A stretch of 64,000 nt of DNA from Lysobacterales bacterium (GTDB lineage Bacteria; Pseudomonadota; Gammaproteobacteria; Xanthomonadales; Rhodanobacteraceae). Where the stretch lies: positions 62,001-126,000 of the forward strand of contig JAFKMZ010000010.1 of the NCBI GenBank assembly GCA_017305055.1. The letters run 5' to 3'. The translations under genes were made by a program, and so were the position numbers. Shown here piece after piece: positions 40,872 to 49,654 of this stretch. Position 1 is the stretch's first letter. Every line of letters starts with the position of its first letter. The notes below the pieces were generated by a model, which was not told the DNA's origin, searched no databases, and saw only the letters and a program-made list of their open reading frames with translations.

Positions 40872-41801
40872 ATGCAATCCACCACCCGCGCCCACCTGCA
40901 GATTCACTTCTGTGTCCTGTTGTGGGGCTTCACTGCCATCCTCGGCAAGCTGATCACTCTGCCGGCCGCACAGCTGGTGTGGTGGCGCATGCTGCTGGTC
41001 ATGCTCGCCCTGCTCACCGTGCCGCGGGTGTGGCGGGGTCTGCGGGCAATGTCGGCACGCCTGCTTTGGGCCTACGCCGGCATTGGTGTGCTGGTGGCCA
41101 TGCACTGGTTGACCTGGTACGCCGCGATCAAGTTGTCCAATGCCTCGGTAGGTGCCACCTGCATGGCCCTGGCACCGGTGTTCATGGCACTGATCGAACC
41201 ATGGGTTGCCAAGCGCCGCTTCGACCCGCGCGAATTGCTGGTCGGCGCCGCGGTCGTCCCTGGCGTGGCCATGGTGGTGGGCGGCGTGCCCGCCGACATG
41301 CGCCTCGGACTCGCCCTGGGCGTGCTCTCGGCCGTGTTCGTCGCCTTGTTCGGTTCCCTCAACAAGCGTTTCGTGGAGCATGGCGATCCGCTGGCGGTGA
41401 CCTTCGTCGAACTCGGTACCGGTGCCTTGTTCATCACCCTGCTGATGCCGCTGCTGCCGCACCAAGGTGCCATATACGCGCTGCCCAGCGTGCACGACGC
41501 ATGGCTGCTCGTCGTCCTGGCCTTCGGTTGCACCCTGTTGCCGTTTGCGCTGGCCCTGGTGGCACTGCGCCAGTTGAGTGCGTTCACCACGCAGATGATC
41601 ACCAACCTGGAGCCCGTCTACGCGATCGTGCTGGCCATCGTGCTGCTGCACGAGCAGCACGAGCTGGATGCCTGGTTCTACGCCGGCGTCGTGGTGATCC
41701 TCGGTGCCGTGTTCGCCCATCCCCTGCTCGGCCGGCTGCAACGCAAGCCCAAGCGCCCCGAAGTGCTGGGTACTGCGGAAAGCCACGCGGTGGTCGACTG
41801 A
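40872..41801 (+). CDS. EamA-family (DMT) transporter
   Basis: The 309-residue transporter has ten predicted helices and two EamA repeats: HFCVLLWGFTAILGKLITL at the start of the first and TTQMITNLEPVYAIVLAIVLLHE in the second. A TACAAT -10 box at 40839-40844 lies 28 nt before ATG 40872, which rules out the earlier in-frame ATG at 40797. The stop codon is 7 nt before rlmJ, so the two are probably cotranscribed. Substrate not predictable. Confidence 0.88.
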   Translation: MQSTTRAHLQIHFCVLLWGFTAILGKLITLPAAQLVWWRMLLVMLALLTVPRVWRGLRAMSARLLWAYAGIGVLVAMHWLTWYAAIKLSNASVGATCMALAPVFMALIEPWVAKRRFDPRELLVGAAVVPGVAMVVGGVPADMRLGLALGVLSAVFVALFGSLNKRFVEHGDPLAVTFVELGTGALFITLLMPLLPHQGAIYALPSVHDAWLLVVLAFGCTLLPFALALVALRQLSAFTTQMITNLEPVYAIVLAIVLLHEQHELDAWFYAGVVVILGAVFAHPLLGRLQRKPKRPEVLGTAESHAVVD

Positions 41802-41808
41802 TGCCCCC

Positions 41809-42705
41809 ATGAACTATCGCCACGCCTACCACGCCGGCAACTTCGCCGATGTCCTCAAGCACACGGTGCTGCTGGCCCTGCTCGAGTCGCTGCAGGCCAA
41901 GCCGACGCCGTTCTGCTACCTGGACACGCATGCCGGCAGCGGCAGCTACGCCCTGGACAGCGTCGAGGCCGGGAAGACCCACGAATACCTGGGCGGCATC
42001 GCCCGGCTGCTGGGTGTGGACGGGCTGCCGCCGCTGCTGGCGCGATACCGCGACCTGGTGCTGGCGGGAGCGGACACCGCCACGCCGCTGCGCCACTACC
42101 CGGGCTCGCCCCTGTTTGCCGCGCGCCTGCTGCGCCCCGACGATCAGGCCCAGTTGTGCGAGCTGCACCCCGAAGAAGCGGCCGCGCTGCGCGCCCTGCT
42201 GGCCCACGACAAGCGCATGCACGTGCACCAGCGTGACGGCTATGCCGCCCTGAAGGCCTTGCTGCCACCGGCGCAAAAGCGCGGCCTCGTGCTCATCGAT
42301 CCGCCGTACGAATTGCAGGAGGCCGAGTACGCCACCATCGACAAGGCGCTGAAAGCCGCATTGCAACGCTGGCCAAACGGCATCTACGCGGTGTGGTACC
42401 CGGTCAAGCTGCGCAGCCAGGTGCAGCCCTTTCTGCGCGCCATCGGACAGCTCCCGGTGAAGCGCGTATTGCGCGCGGAGATCCTGGTGCACGCGGCCAA
42501 TACGCCGTTGCGCCTCAACGGTGCCGGGATGGTGGTGCTCAACGCGCCATGGGATCTGGACCAACGGCTGCGTGCCGCCATGACCACCCTGGCGCCGCTG
42601 CTGGCCCAGGGCGATGCGGCACCGTGGCAGCTAGACTGGTTGCGCAGCGATGCACCCACACCGCCGCGCCACCAAGGTCCACGCACCGCACCGCGCCAGC
42701 GTTGA
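41809..42705 (+). CDS. rlmJ: 23S rRNA (adenine-2030-N6)-methyltransferase RlmJ
   Basis: The 298-residue RlmJ methylates A2030 (E. coli numbering) of 23S rRNA. It begins with the family block MNYRHAYHAGNFADVLKHTVLLALL. SAM contacts are YLDTHAGSGSY, and the N6-adenine catalytic motif is DPPY (Asp164) in LVLIDPPYELQ. The family's late GIYAVWYPVK and NGAGMVVLNAPW are present. The Arg/Pro/Gln-rich last ~20 residues go beyond the usual length (about 280). Confidence 0.96.
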   Translation: MNYRHAYHAGNFADVLKHTVLLALLESLQAKPTPFCYLDTHAGSGSYALDSVEAGKTHEYLGGIARLLGVDGLPPLLARYRDLVLAGADTATPLRHYPGSPLFAARLLRPDDQAQLCELHPEEAAALRALLAHDKRMHVHQRDGYAALKALLPPAQKRGLVLIDPPYELQEAEYATIDKALKAALQRWPNGIYAVWYPVKLRSQVQPFLRAIGQLPVKRVLRAEILVHAANTPLRLNGAGMVVLNAPWDLDQRLRAAMTTLAPLLAQGDAAPWQLDWLRSDAPTPPRHQGPRTAPRQR

Positions 42706-42838
42706 ACGTCGTGGCCGATACGGTGGTCTGTTTCCCGTTACGGCAAGGACGCGGTCGCCCGTTGACTGTTGCCGGCAGGCGTCACACGCTTGGAACACGC
42801 CAGTCCAGATTTCCGCCATCCCAGTCGAGTACCCGCAC

Positions 42839-43348
42839 ATGCACGCCGCCCGCTCCCTTGCCCCACTCTCCAGCCTGCTGCTTGTCGGCATCCTGGCTGG
42901 CTGCGCACCCAAGCCCATCTTCCACAGCCAAACGCCAAGCATCGCCGCCACGCCGGCCCAGGTGGGGCAAACCCCCGAGCGCTACACCCACAGCACGGTG
43001 ATCTGGGGCGGCAAGGTGGTGCAGGTGAAGAACCTCGCCGACCACAGCGAGGTGGAAATCCTCGGCTATCCGTTGGATGCCTCGCAACGCCCACGGGCCA
43101 ACGAGAGTGCAGGCGGCCGTTTCATCGCGGTGATGGACGGCTACGTGGAGCCGCTGGCCTATCCGGATGGCGCCATGGTTACCGTGCTGGGCACGCTCGA
43201 CGGCAATCGCGCGGGTCAGGTCGGCGAGGCCAGCTACGTGTTTCCACTGGTGAGGGTCGCGCAAGCCCACCGGTGGACGCCAGAAGAACTGCAGCGGGGT
43301 CGCAGCAACGTGCACTTCGGCGTCGGCCTGGGTGTCGGCATCCGGTAA
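42839..43348 (+). CDS. slp: Slp-family outer-membrane lipoprotein
   Basis: The 169-residue lipoprotein has the signal peptide MHAARSLAPLSSLLLVGILAG with lipobox LAGC and an Ala at +2. The mature part shows the Slp-type YTHSTVIWGGKVVQVKNLADHSEVEILGYPLD and YPDGAMVTVLGTLDG. E. coli Slp is a starvation- and acid-induced outer-membrane lipoprotein of unclear biochemical role. The start at 42839 is fixed by the signal peptide, although the frame is open further upstream. Confidence 0.9.
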   Translation: MHAARSLAPLSSLLLVGILAGCAPKPIFHSQTPSIAATPAQVGQTPERYTHSTVIWGGKVVQVKNLADHSEVEILGYPLDASQRPRANESAGGRFIAVMDGYVEPLAYPDGAMVTVLGTLDGNRAGQVGEASYVFPLVRVAQAHRWTPEELQRGRSNVHFGVGLGVGIR

Positions 43349-43441
43349 ATAACGCGCTCCGCGGTCCCAGGCAACCTGGCGGTTACAATGGCACGCTTTG
43401 CCGGGCGTATTTTGCCGCCGCGCCCGCTGGCCACGCCGTCC

Positions 43442-46400
43442 ATGCCTGCCCAAATCCTGCCACCCGCCCTGCCCACCACCCCCAAGCAACGCCGGTACTG
43501 GACCCCACCCTACGGTTCGGCCCGGGCGCTGGTGATCGCCGAGGCGGCGCGCGCACACTCCGGCCTGCTGGTCGCGGTCACCCGCGACAACCTGCGCGCG
43601 CGGGCGCTCGAGGCGGAGCTGGAAATCTTCGCCAACGACTTGCCGGTGCTGCACTTCCCGGACTGGGAAACACTGCCCTACGAGGTCTTCAGCCCACACC
43701 CGGCGGTGGTCTCGCAACGCATCGCCACGCTGTACCGCCTGCCGGGCCTGGTACGCGGCATGCTGGTGGTGCCGATGGCCACGCTCATGCAGCGCATCGC
43801 GCCGCGCAGCCATATTGCCGGCGCCGGGCTGATGCTCGATCGCGGGCAGAGATTCGATCTGGCCGAGGAACAGCGGCGCATGCAGGCCGCGGGTTACCGC
43901 CACGTGCCCCAGGTCGGCGAGCCTGGCGAGTTCGCCGTACGCGGCGCGCTGGTGGACATCTACCCGATGGGCGCTCCCGCGCCGTACCGGGTCGAGCTGC
44001 TGGACGACGAGATCGACTCCATCCGCAGCTTCGATCCGGAGACGCAGCGCTCGCTGCAGCAGGTGGACAGCGTGCAGCTGCTGCCGGCACGCGAGTTCCC
44101 GACCTCCGACGAAGCCGCCAAGGCGTTCCGTGGCAGGCTGCGCGAGCGCTTCCCCATCGATCCGCGGCACTGCCCGCTGTACCAGGACATGAAGGCGGGC
44201 GTCACTCCCGGCGGGATCGAGTACTACCTGCCGCTGTTTTTCCCGGCGGAGGCTCCGCCCATGGACACGCGGACTGGTGCGCAGGATCCGCCTGCGGGTA
44301 CCGCCACCCTGTTCGACTATCTCGCCGACGACGCGCTGTTCGTGCTGTGCGAGGGTGCCAGCGCGGCCGCCGAGCAGTTCTGGGCGCAAACCGGCGAGCG
44401 CTACGAGCAGCGCGCGCACGACATCGAACGTCCCGTGCTGCCACCGGCGGAAATCTTCCTGCCCCCGGATGCATTGCGCGCGCAACTGAACCGGCGCCTG
44501 CGCGTGGAGGTGGTGGATGCCGGCCATGAGCATGCCATCGACACCGGCAGCCGTCCGGCGCCGGAGCTGACGCTGAACCGCAAGGGCGAGGAACCGGGCA
44601 TGGCGCTGCGCCAGTTCCTGTCCAGCTACCCCGGGCGCGTACTGATTGCCGCCGACTCCGCTGGTCGCCGCGAAGCCCTGCTCGAATCGCTCTCGGCAGT
44701 CGACTTGCGCCCCGCCAACGTGGAGGACTGGCAAACCTTCCTTGGCCCAGAAGCAACCGCCCCCTTTCCCCCGGCTCCGCCGGCCGGAGTGAGCGGGACT
44801 GTTGCCGCAACGGCGCCCCGCTTCGCCATCACCGTCGCCGCCCTCGAGCAGGGCTTCGCGTTGCAGCGGCCGGCGCTCATCGTGCTCACCGAGCGCGAAC
44901 TCTACGGCGAGCGCGTGCGCAACGAGCGCGAGCGCCGACGCCGGCGCGGCGAGGTGCGCGACCCGGAAAGCATCATCCGCGACCTGACCGAGCTCACCAT
45001 CGGCGCACCCATCGTGCACGTCGACCACGGCGTCGGCCGCTACCAGGGCCTGGTGTCGATGGATGTCGGCGGCATGGTCGGCGAATTCCTGGCCATCGAG
45101 TACGCCAAGGGCGACAAGCTCTACGTGCCGGTTTCGCAGCTTGGCCTCGTCAGCCGCTACAGCGGCACCAGCCCGGAACTGGCGCCATTGCATTCGCTGG
45201 GAGGCGATGCCTGGGAGCGGGCGCGGCGCAAGGCGGCGGAAAAGGTCCGCGACGTCGCGGCCGAACTGCTGGCCATCTATGCCCAGCGCGAGGCACGCGG
45301 CGGCGAGGCCCTGCTCATCGATAGGCCGCTGGTGGAAGCCTTCGGGCGCAGCTTCCCGTTCGAGGAAACGCCCGACCAGGAATCGGCGATCGAGGCCGTG
45401 CTGGCCGACCTGGCCGCGCCACGCGCGATGGACCGCGTGGTCTGCGGCGATGTCGGTTTCGGCAAGACCGAAGTTGCCCTGCGCGCCGCGTTCGCGGCCA
45501 CCACCGCCGGCCGCCAGGTTGCCGTGCTGGTGCCGACCACGCTGCTGGCACAACAGCACTACAGCAACTTTGCCGACCGTTTCGCCGACTGGCCAGTGCG
45601 CGTGGACATGCTCTCGCGCTTCCGCTCGAAGAAGGAAGTTGACGAGACACTCGCGCGGCTGGCCGCCGGCAGCATCGATGTCATCGTCGGCACGCACAAG
45701 CTGCTGAGACCGGAGATCAAGTTCCAGCGCCTCGGCCTGGTGATCGTCGACGAGGAGCAGCGCTTCGGCGTGCGCCAGAAGGAGCAGCTGAAGAAGCTGC
45801 GCGCCGAGGTGGACCTGCTCACCCTTACCGCCACGCCGATACCGCGCACACTGAACATGGCCATGAGCGGCCTGCGCGACCTGTCGCTGATCGCCACACC
45901 GCCGGCGCATCGCACCGCGGTGCGCACGTTCATCTCGCCCTGGGACCAGGGCACGATCCGCGAGGCCCTGCAGCGCGAGCTGGGCCGTGGTGGCCAGGTG
46001 TTTTTTCTGCACAACGAAGTGAGCACGATCGAGCGCACCGCGTGCGAGGTGGAGGCCCTGGCTCCCGAGGCCCGCGTGCGCATCGCCCACGGGCAGATGC
46101 CGGAGCGCGAGCTGGAAGGGATCATGGCCGACTTCCATCGCCAGCGCTTCAACATCCTGGTGTGCACCACCATCATCGAGACCGGCATCGACATCCCCAC
46201 CGCCAACACCATCATCATCGACCGCGCCGACCACTTTGGCCTGGCCCAGTTGCACCAGCTGCGCGGCCGCGTCGGCCGCTCCAGCCAACGCGCGTTCGCC
46301 TACCTGATCGTACCCGAGCGCAACGCCATCACCGCCGACGCGCGCAAGCGGCTGGAGGCACTGGCATCGCTGGAAGAACTGGGCGCCGGCTTCACCCTGG

Positions 46401-47011
46401 CCACCCACGACCTGGAAATCCGCGGCGCCGGCGAGCTGCTCGGCGACGAGCAATCCGGCCAAATCCAGTCCGTCGGCTTCGGCCTGTACAGCGAGCTGCT
46501 GGACCGCGCGGTACGCGCCCTCAAGTCAGGCCAGGTTCCCGATTTCGACCTTGCCTCGGAGCATCAGACCGAAGTCGAGCTGCACTTTCCAGCGCTCATC
46601 CCAGAGGACTACCTGGGCGACGTACATACCCGCCTGACCCTGTACAAGAGGATTGCGAGCGCCGCGGACGATGAAGCATTGCGTGACCTCCAGGTGGAGA
46701 TGATCGACCGCTTCGGCCTGCTTCCCGAACCGGCCAAGCAGCTCTTCGCAGTCACCGCCCTGAAGCTGATGGCCACGCCGCTTGGCATCCGCAAGTTGGA
46801 CCTCGGCCAGAACGGCGGACGCATCACCTTCCGCGACAAGCCCAACGTGGATCCGCGCCGCATCATCGAACTGATCCAGCGCTCGCCGCGCGTCTATCAG
46901 CTGGCCGGACAGGACAAGCTGCGCATCATCCGCGAGCTGCCCGATGCGGCAGCCCGCCTGCAAGCGGCCACGGACATCCTGCTGCTGCTTGGCGCACGCG
47001 CACGGCAATAA
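43442..47011 (+). CDS. mfd: Transcription-repair coupling factor
   Basis: The 1189-residue Mfd displaces RNA polymerase stalled at DNA lesions and recruits UvrA. It has UvrB-like N-terminal modules (VLHFPDWETLPYEVFSPH; PGEFAVRGALVDIYP) and the polymerase-interaction domain (PIVHVDHGVGRYQGL...YVPVSQLGLVSRY). The RecG-like motor follows: Walker A CGDVGFGKTE near residue 669, DEEQ in IVDEEQRFGVRQKE near 770, and HQLRGRVGRSSQRAFAYL. A C-terminal TRCF domain ends it. An in-frame ATG at 43388 overlaps a TACAAT -10 box at 43384-43389, so 43442 is the likelier start. Length is normal for the family. Confidence 0.97.
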   Translation: MPAQILPPALPTTPKQRRYWTPPYGSARALVIAEAARAHSGLLVAVTRDNLRARALEAELEIFANDLPVLHFPDWETLPYEVFSPHPAVVSQRIATLYRLPGLVRGMLVVPMATLMQRIAPRSHIAGAGLMLDRGQRFDLAEEQRRMQAAGYRHVPQVGEPGEFAVRGALVDIYPMGAPAPYRVELLDDEIDSIRSFDPETQRSLQQVDSVQLLPAREFPTSDEAAKAFRGRLRERFPIDPRHCPLYQDMKAGVTPGGIEYYLPLFFPAEAPPMDTRTGAQDPPAGTATLFDYLADDALFVLCEGASAAAEQFWAQTGERYEQRAHDIERPVLPPAEIFLPPDALRAQLNRRLRVEVVDAGHEHAIDTGSRPAPELTLNRKGEEPGMALRQFLSSYPGRVLIAADSAGRREALLESLSAVDLRPANVEDWQTFLGPEATAPFPPAPPAGVSGTVAATAPRFAITVAALEQGFALQRPALIVLTERELYGERVRNERERRRRRGEVRDPESIIRDLTELTIGAPIVHVDHGVGRYQGLVSMDVGGMVGEFLAIEYAKGDKLYVPVSQLGLVSRYSGTSPELAPLHSLGGDAWERARRKAAEKVRDVAAELLAIYAQREARGGEALLIDRPLVEAFGRSFPFEETPDQESAIEAVLADLAAPRAMDRVVCGDVGFGKTEVALRAAFAATTAGRQVAVLVPTTLLAQQHYSNFADRFADWPVRVDMLSRFRSKKEVDETLARLAAGSIDVIVGTHKLLRPEIKFQRLGLVIVDEEQRFGVRQKEQLKKLRAEVDLLTLTATPIPRTLNMAMSGLRDLSLIATPPAHRTAVRTFISPWDQGTIREALQRELGRGGQVFFLHNEVSTIERTACEVEALAPEARVRIAHGQMPERELEGIMADFHRQRFNILVCTTIIETGIDIPTANTIIIDRADHFGLAQLHQLRGRVGRSSQRAFAYLIVPERNAITADARKRLEALASLEELGAGFTLATHDLEIRGAGELLGDEQSGQIQSVGFGLYSELLDRAVRALKSGQVPDFDLASEHQTEVELHFPALIPEDYLGDVHTRLTLYKRIASAADDEALRDLQVEMIDRFGLLPEPAKQLFAVTALKLMATPLGIRKLDLGQNGGRITFRDKPNVDPRRIIELIQRSPRVYQLAGQDKLRIIRELPDAAARLQAATDILLLLGARARQ

Positions 47012-47086
47012 GCAGCGGCAGCCCGTTCAAGGGCGCGACGGCCATCGGCTGGCGGGATCCTCGTTGGCACGCTGCAATCGTGGTCC

Positions 47087-47653
47087 TCAAACCACAAACC
47101 GCCGCACCCATTCCACATAACGATCGACGAAACCCTGCAGGAACTCCCGCGTCGACGCGTTGGTGATCCCGCCGTCGGCATCGATCGGACCATCGTCCCT
47201 GAACTGCAGGAACACTTCGGGTTGGGCCAGGGTCGGCACATCGAGATAGGCCAGCACGTTGCGCAGGTGCTGCTGTGCCATGGCGGCGCCGGGCGCACCG
47301 ATCGAGGCACCGACCACCGCCGCCGGCTTGCCCGCCCATGAATTGGTGCCCCAAGGCCGCGAAGCAAGATCGAGCGCGTTCTTGAGCACACCGGGGATGG
47401 ATCGGTTGTACTCGGGAGTGACAAACAACAGGGCATCGGCCGCCTCGACCTGTTTCTTGAGTTGCCGCCCGGCTGCCGGATAATCCACATCGAAATCCTG
47501 GCTGTACAGTGGCAAGCCGCCGATTTGGACCGGTTCGAAGTGCAAACCTGGCGGCGCCAATCGTTCCACTGCGCGCGCCAGGCGGCGGTTGAGCGAGGAC
47601 TCGCGCAAACTGCCGACCAGCACCGCGACGGTGATTTTTTCTACAGCGCCCAT
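47087..47653 (-). CDS. NADPH-dependent FMN reductase family protein
   Basis: The 188-residue flavodoxin-like oxidoreductase begins VAVLVGSLRESSLNRRLARAVERLAP, the FMN phosphate loop. It has VTPEYNRSIPGVLKNALDLASRP (FMN ring contacts) and the VGASIGAPGAAMAQQHLRNVL signature of the chromate/azo/quinone reductases (YieF/ChrR type). Probable role: two-electron reduction of quinones or xenobiotics with NAD(P)H. It is convergent with mfd and divergent from the diguanylate cyclase gene. Confidence 0.9.
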   Translation of the reverse strand: MGAVEKITVAVLVGSLRESSLNRRLARAVERLAPPGLHFEPVQIGGLPLYSQDFDVDYPAAGRQLKKQVEAADALLFVTPEYNRSIPGVLKNALDLASRPWGTNSWAGKPAAVVGASIGAPGAAMAQQHLRNVLAYLDVPTLAQPEVFLQFRDDGPIDADGGITNASTREFLQGFVDRYVEWVRRFVV

Positions 47654-47769
47654 GTGTGACTCTCCACGTCAGCATTGTGAGTTCTGCGCCATGCACTGGC
47701 GACTACCGGATACTACAGCGCCCGCGCGCCGGGCTGGCGTGGGGACCACTTGCAGCAAGCACCGAATCC

Positions 47770-49638
47770 ATGGCGCAAATATTGCTTGCTGGTCTCATGA
47801 CCCGGCATATCGCCACGGCTGCTCCTGCATCCACACCGCGCCACGCCTGCATCCCAGGGCGACCTGGGCAGTGGCGCGGCACGCCCGCCGGACGTCACCG
47901 ACGGACCTGGCAGCCATGGAACTGGCTGGGTCTGGCCATGTGCATACTGTGCATGGGTCACACCACTGCCGCTTCGATACCCGGAGGTGCCTGGCGCGCG
48001 GCCCACGCCGGCGATACGCCCAGCCAGGTACTGCAGGAATACAATGCGGGCCGATTGCAGCGTTTCGATCCCTCGCGCGCCCAGCCCTTCACCCCCGGAC
48101 CTGCCGGCACCTGGGTGGTCATCAACCCGCCACCCGCGACCGACGGCGGCGAACGCATACTGACCATAGACCCACCGCCATGGGGCGCGGTCACCGCCTA
48201 CACCGAAAACCTCGCGCATGCCCAGACCCGGGCGCTGACCGACATTGGCGCGCCGCTCCCCGGGCATGGACGTCTGGCGTGGCAACTGCCTGACGGGCAG
48301 GCAGGGGCGAATCCGATCCTGCTGAAATTCGATTCCTCGCCGGTGCTCAATGCGCCGTTGCGCTTCCAGGTCCAGTCCCTGGCCGACTATCTGCAGCACG
48401 ACGCCGACTGGCTGACCTTCGCCACGGCCTGCTTCGCCGCCATGCTGACCATGGTGCTGATGGCACTGTGCTTCGCGGTGATGCTCAGGGACGTGATCTA
48501 CGCCTGGTACTCCGGCTACATCGTCTGTTACGCACTCATCCTTGGCGCCGAAAGCGGCTTCGTGTTCCACCCCCTGCGCTGGCACTGGCTGGTCGACAGC
48601 GTCAACATGACCCATGCCGCCGCGGTGGCGCTGTCGATCGCGTTCGCGGCCCTGTTCATGATCCGCTTCTGCGAGCTGCGCCACTACGCGCCGATCTTCC
48701 GCGTTCCGGTACTGGCGCTGGCGGTTGGCATGATCGACCTGGCCCTGCTGCGCATCAGCCATGTGCCGGTCCTGGTGGATATCGCCGACGCCCTGTTCAC
48801 CCCGCTGACTACCCTCGGCGCCTCCCTCCTGCTGCTGACGGCGCTCGCCGCGGCGGTGCGAGGCTCGCGCGCCGCCTGGCTGTTCTTTGCCGGCTGGGTG
48901 CCGTTGTTGCTGTTCACCGCAGCCAACAACGCCCACCTCAGCGGAACCTTGCTGGGCTTGGACTGGCCCGACCAGACCGGACTCGCGCTTGGCGCGTTCG
49001 AGGCCATCCTGCTTGCCGTCGGTCTGGCCGACCGCGCCCTGACCTCACGCCTCGACCGCGATGAGGTCCGTGCCCTGGCCGACCATGATGCGCTGACCGA
49101 CATCTTCAACCGCCGCGCCTGGAGCGAACACGCCAACGCCGCGCTCACCGCCAGCACTTCGCGGCAGTTGGCGCTGCTGTTCCTCGACCTGGACCACTTC
49201 AAGACCCTGAACGACCGCCTCGGCCACCACGCCGGGGATCGCGCCCTGGTCGCCGTCGCCCATGCCCTCAAGGCCGAATTGCGGCCGCGCGACCTGCTCG
49301 GCCGCTACGGCGGTGAGGAATTCGTCGTGTTGCTCGATGCGACCTCGGCCGAGCACGCCATCGACGTGGGCAACCGGCTGCGCCGCCGTGTGCACCGTCT
49401 CGAGATCCCAGCCAGCAGCGACACCACGTTCCTCACCCTCAGTGTCGGCATCGCCATGCGCCAGGCCGTCGACAGCCTGCAGGCGCTGGTGGAGCGCGCC
49501 GACCAGGCGATGTACCGGGCCAAGTCCACTGGCCGCAACCAGGTGGTGATGCACGAGGACGGCATGCTCATGCGCGCGGATCGGCCACTGGTGGTCGAAC
49601 GCCGCAACCGTACCGACGCGGCCCCCACCAAACCGTGA
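47770..49638 (+). CDS. Membrane diguanylate cyclase (7TM-type sensor with GGDEF domain)
   Basis: The protein of about 620 residues has a likely signal segment (WNWLGLAMCILCMGHTTAAS) and a periplasmic domain of ~140 residues. Seven or so membrane helices follow, starting TFATACFAAMLTMVLMALC. The C-terminal GGDEF domain carries DHDALTDIFNRRAWSE, the FLDLDHFKTLND metal site and the active-site loop RYGGEEFVVLL (GGEEF). All catalytic residues look present, so it should make cyclic di-GMP. No RxxD inhibitory site is seen five residues before GGEEF (it reads LRPRDLLGRYGG). The start is uncertain: ATG 47770 or 47797, neither with a strong ribosome site. Confidence 0.9.
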   Translation: MAQILLAGLMTRHIATAAPASTPRHACIPGRPGQWRGTPAGRHRRTWQPWNWLGLAMCILCMGHTTAASIPGGAWRAAHAGDTPSQVLQEYNAGRLQRFDPSRAQPFTPGPAGTWVVINPPPATDGGERILTIDPPPWGAVTAYTENLAHAQTRALTDIGAPLPGHGRLAWQLPDGQAGANPILLKFDSSPVLNAPLRFQVQSLADYLQHDADWLTFATACFAAMLTMVLMALCFAVMLRDVIYAWYSGYIVCYALILGAESGFVFHPLRWHWLVDSVNMTHAAAVALSIAFAALFMIRFCELRHYAPIFRVPVLALAVGMIDLALLRISHVPVLVDIADALFTPLTTLGASLLLLTALAAAVRGSRAAWLFFAGWVPLLLFTAANNAHLSGTLLGLDWPDQTGLALGAFEAILLAVGLADRALTSRLDRDEVRALADHDALTDIFNRRAWSEHANAALTASTSRQLALLFLDLDHFKTLNDRLGHHAGDRALVAVAHALKAELRPRDLLGRYGGEEFVVLLDATSAEHAIDVGNRLRRRVHRLEIPASSDTTFLTLSVGIAMRQAVDSLQALVERADQAMYRAKSTGRNQVVMHEDGMLMRADRPLVVERRNRTDAAPTKP

Positions 49639-49654
49639 GCCACCCAGTCGTGCG

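Noticed and set aside
43388-43441. Earlier ATG for mfd at 43388
   Set aside because: The ATG overlaps a TACAAT promoter box, and the 18 extra residues have no family similarity.
42782-46462. Minus-strand open frame of 1226 codons opposite mfd and slp
   Set aside because: It is a shadow of high-GC codon bias: low-complexity His/Arg/Gln/Ala-rich product, no motifs, and it lies wholly under the clearly coding Mfd and Slp frames.
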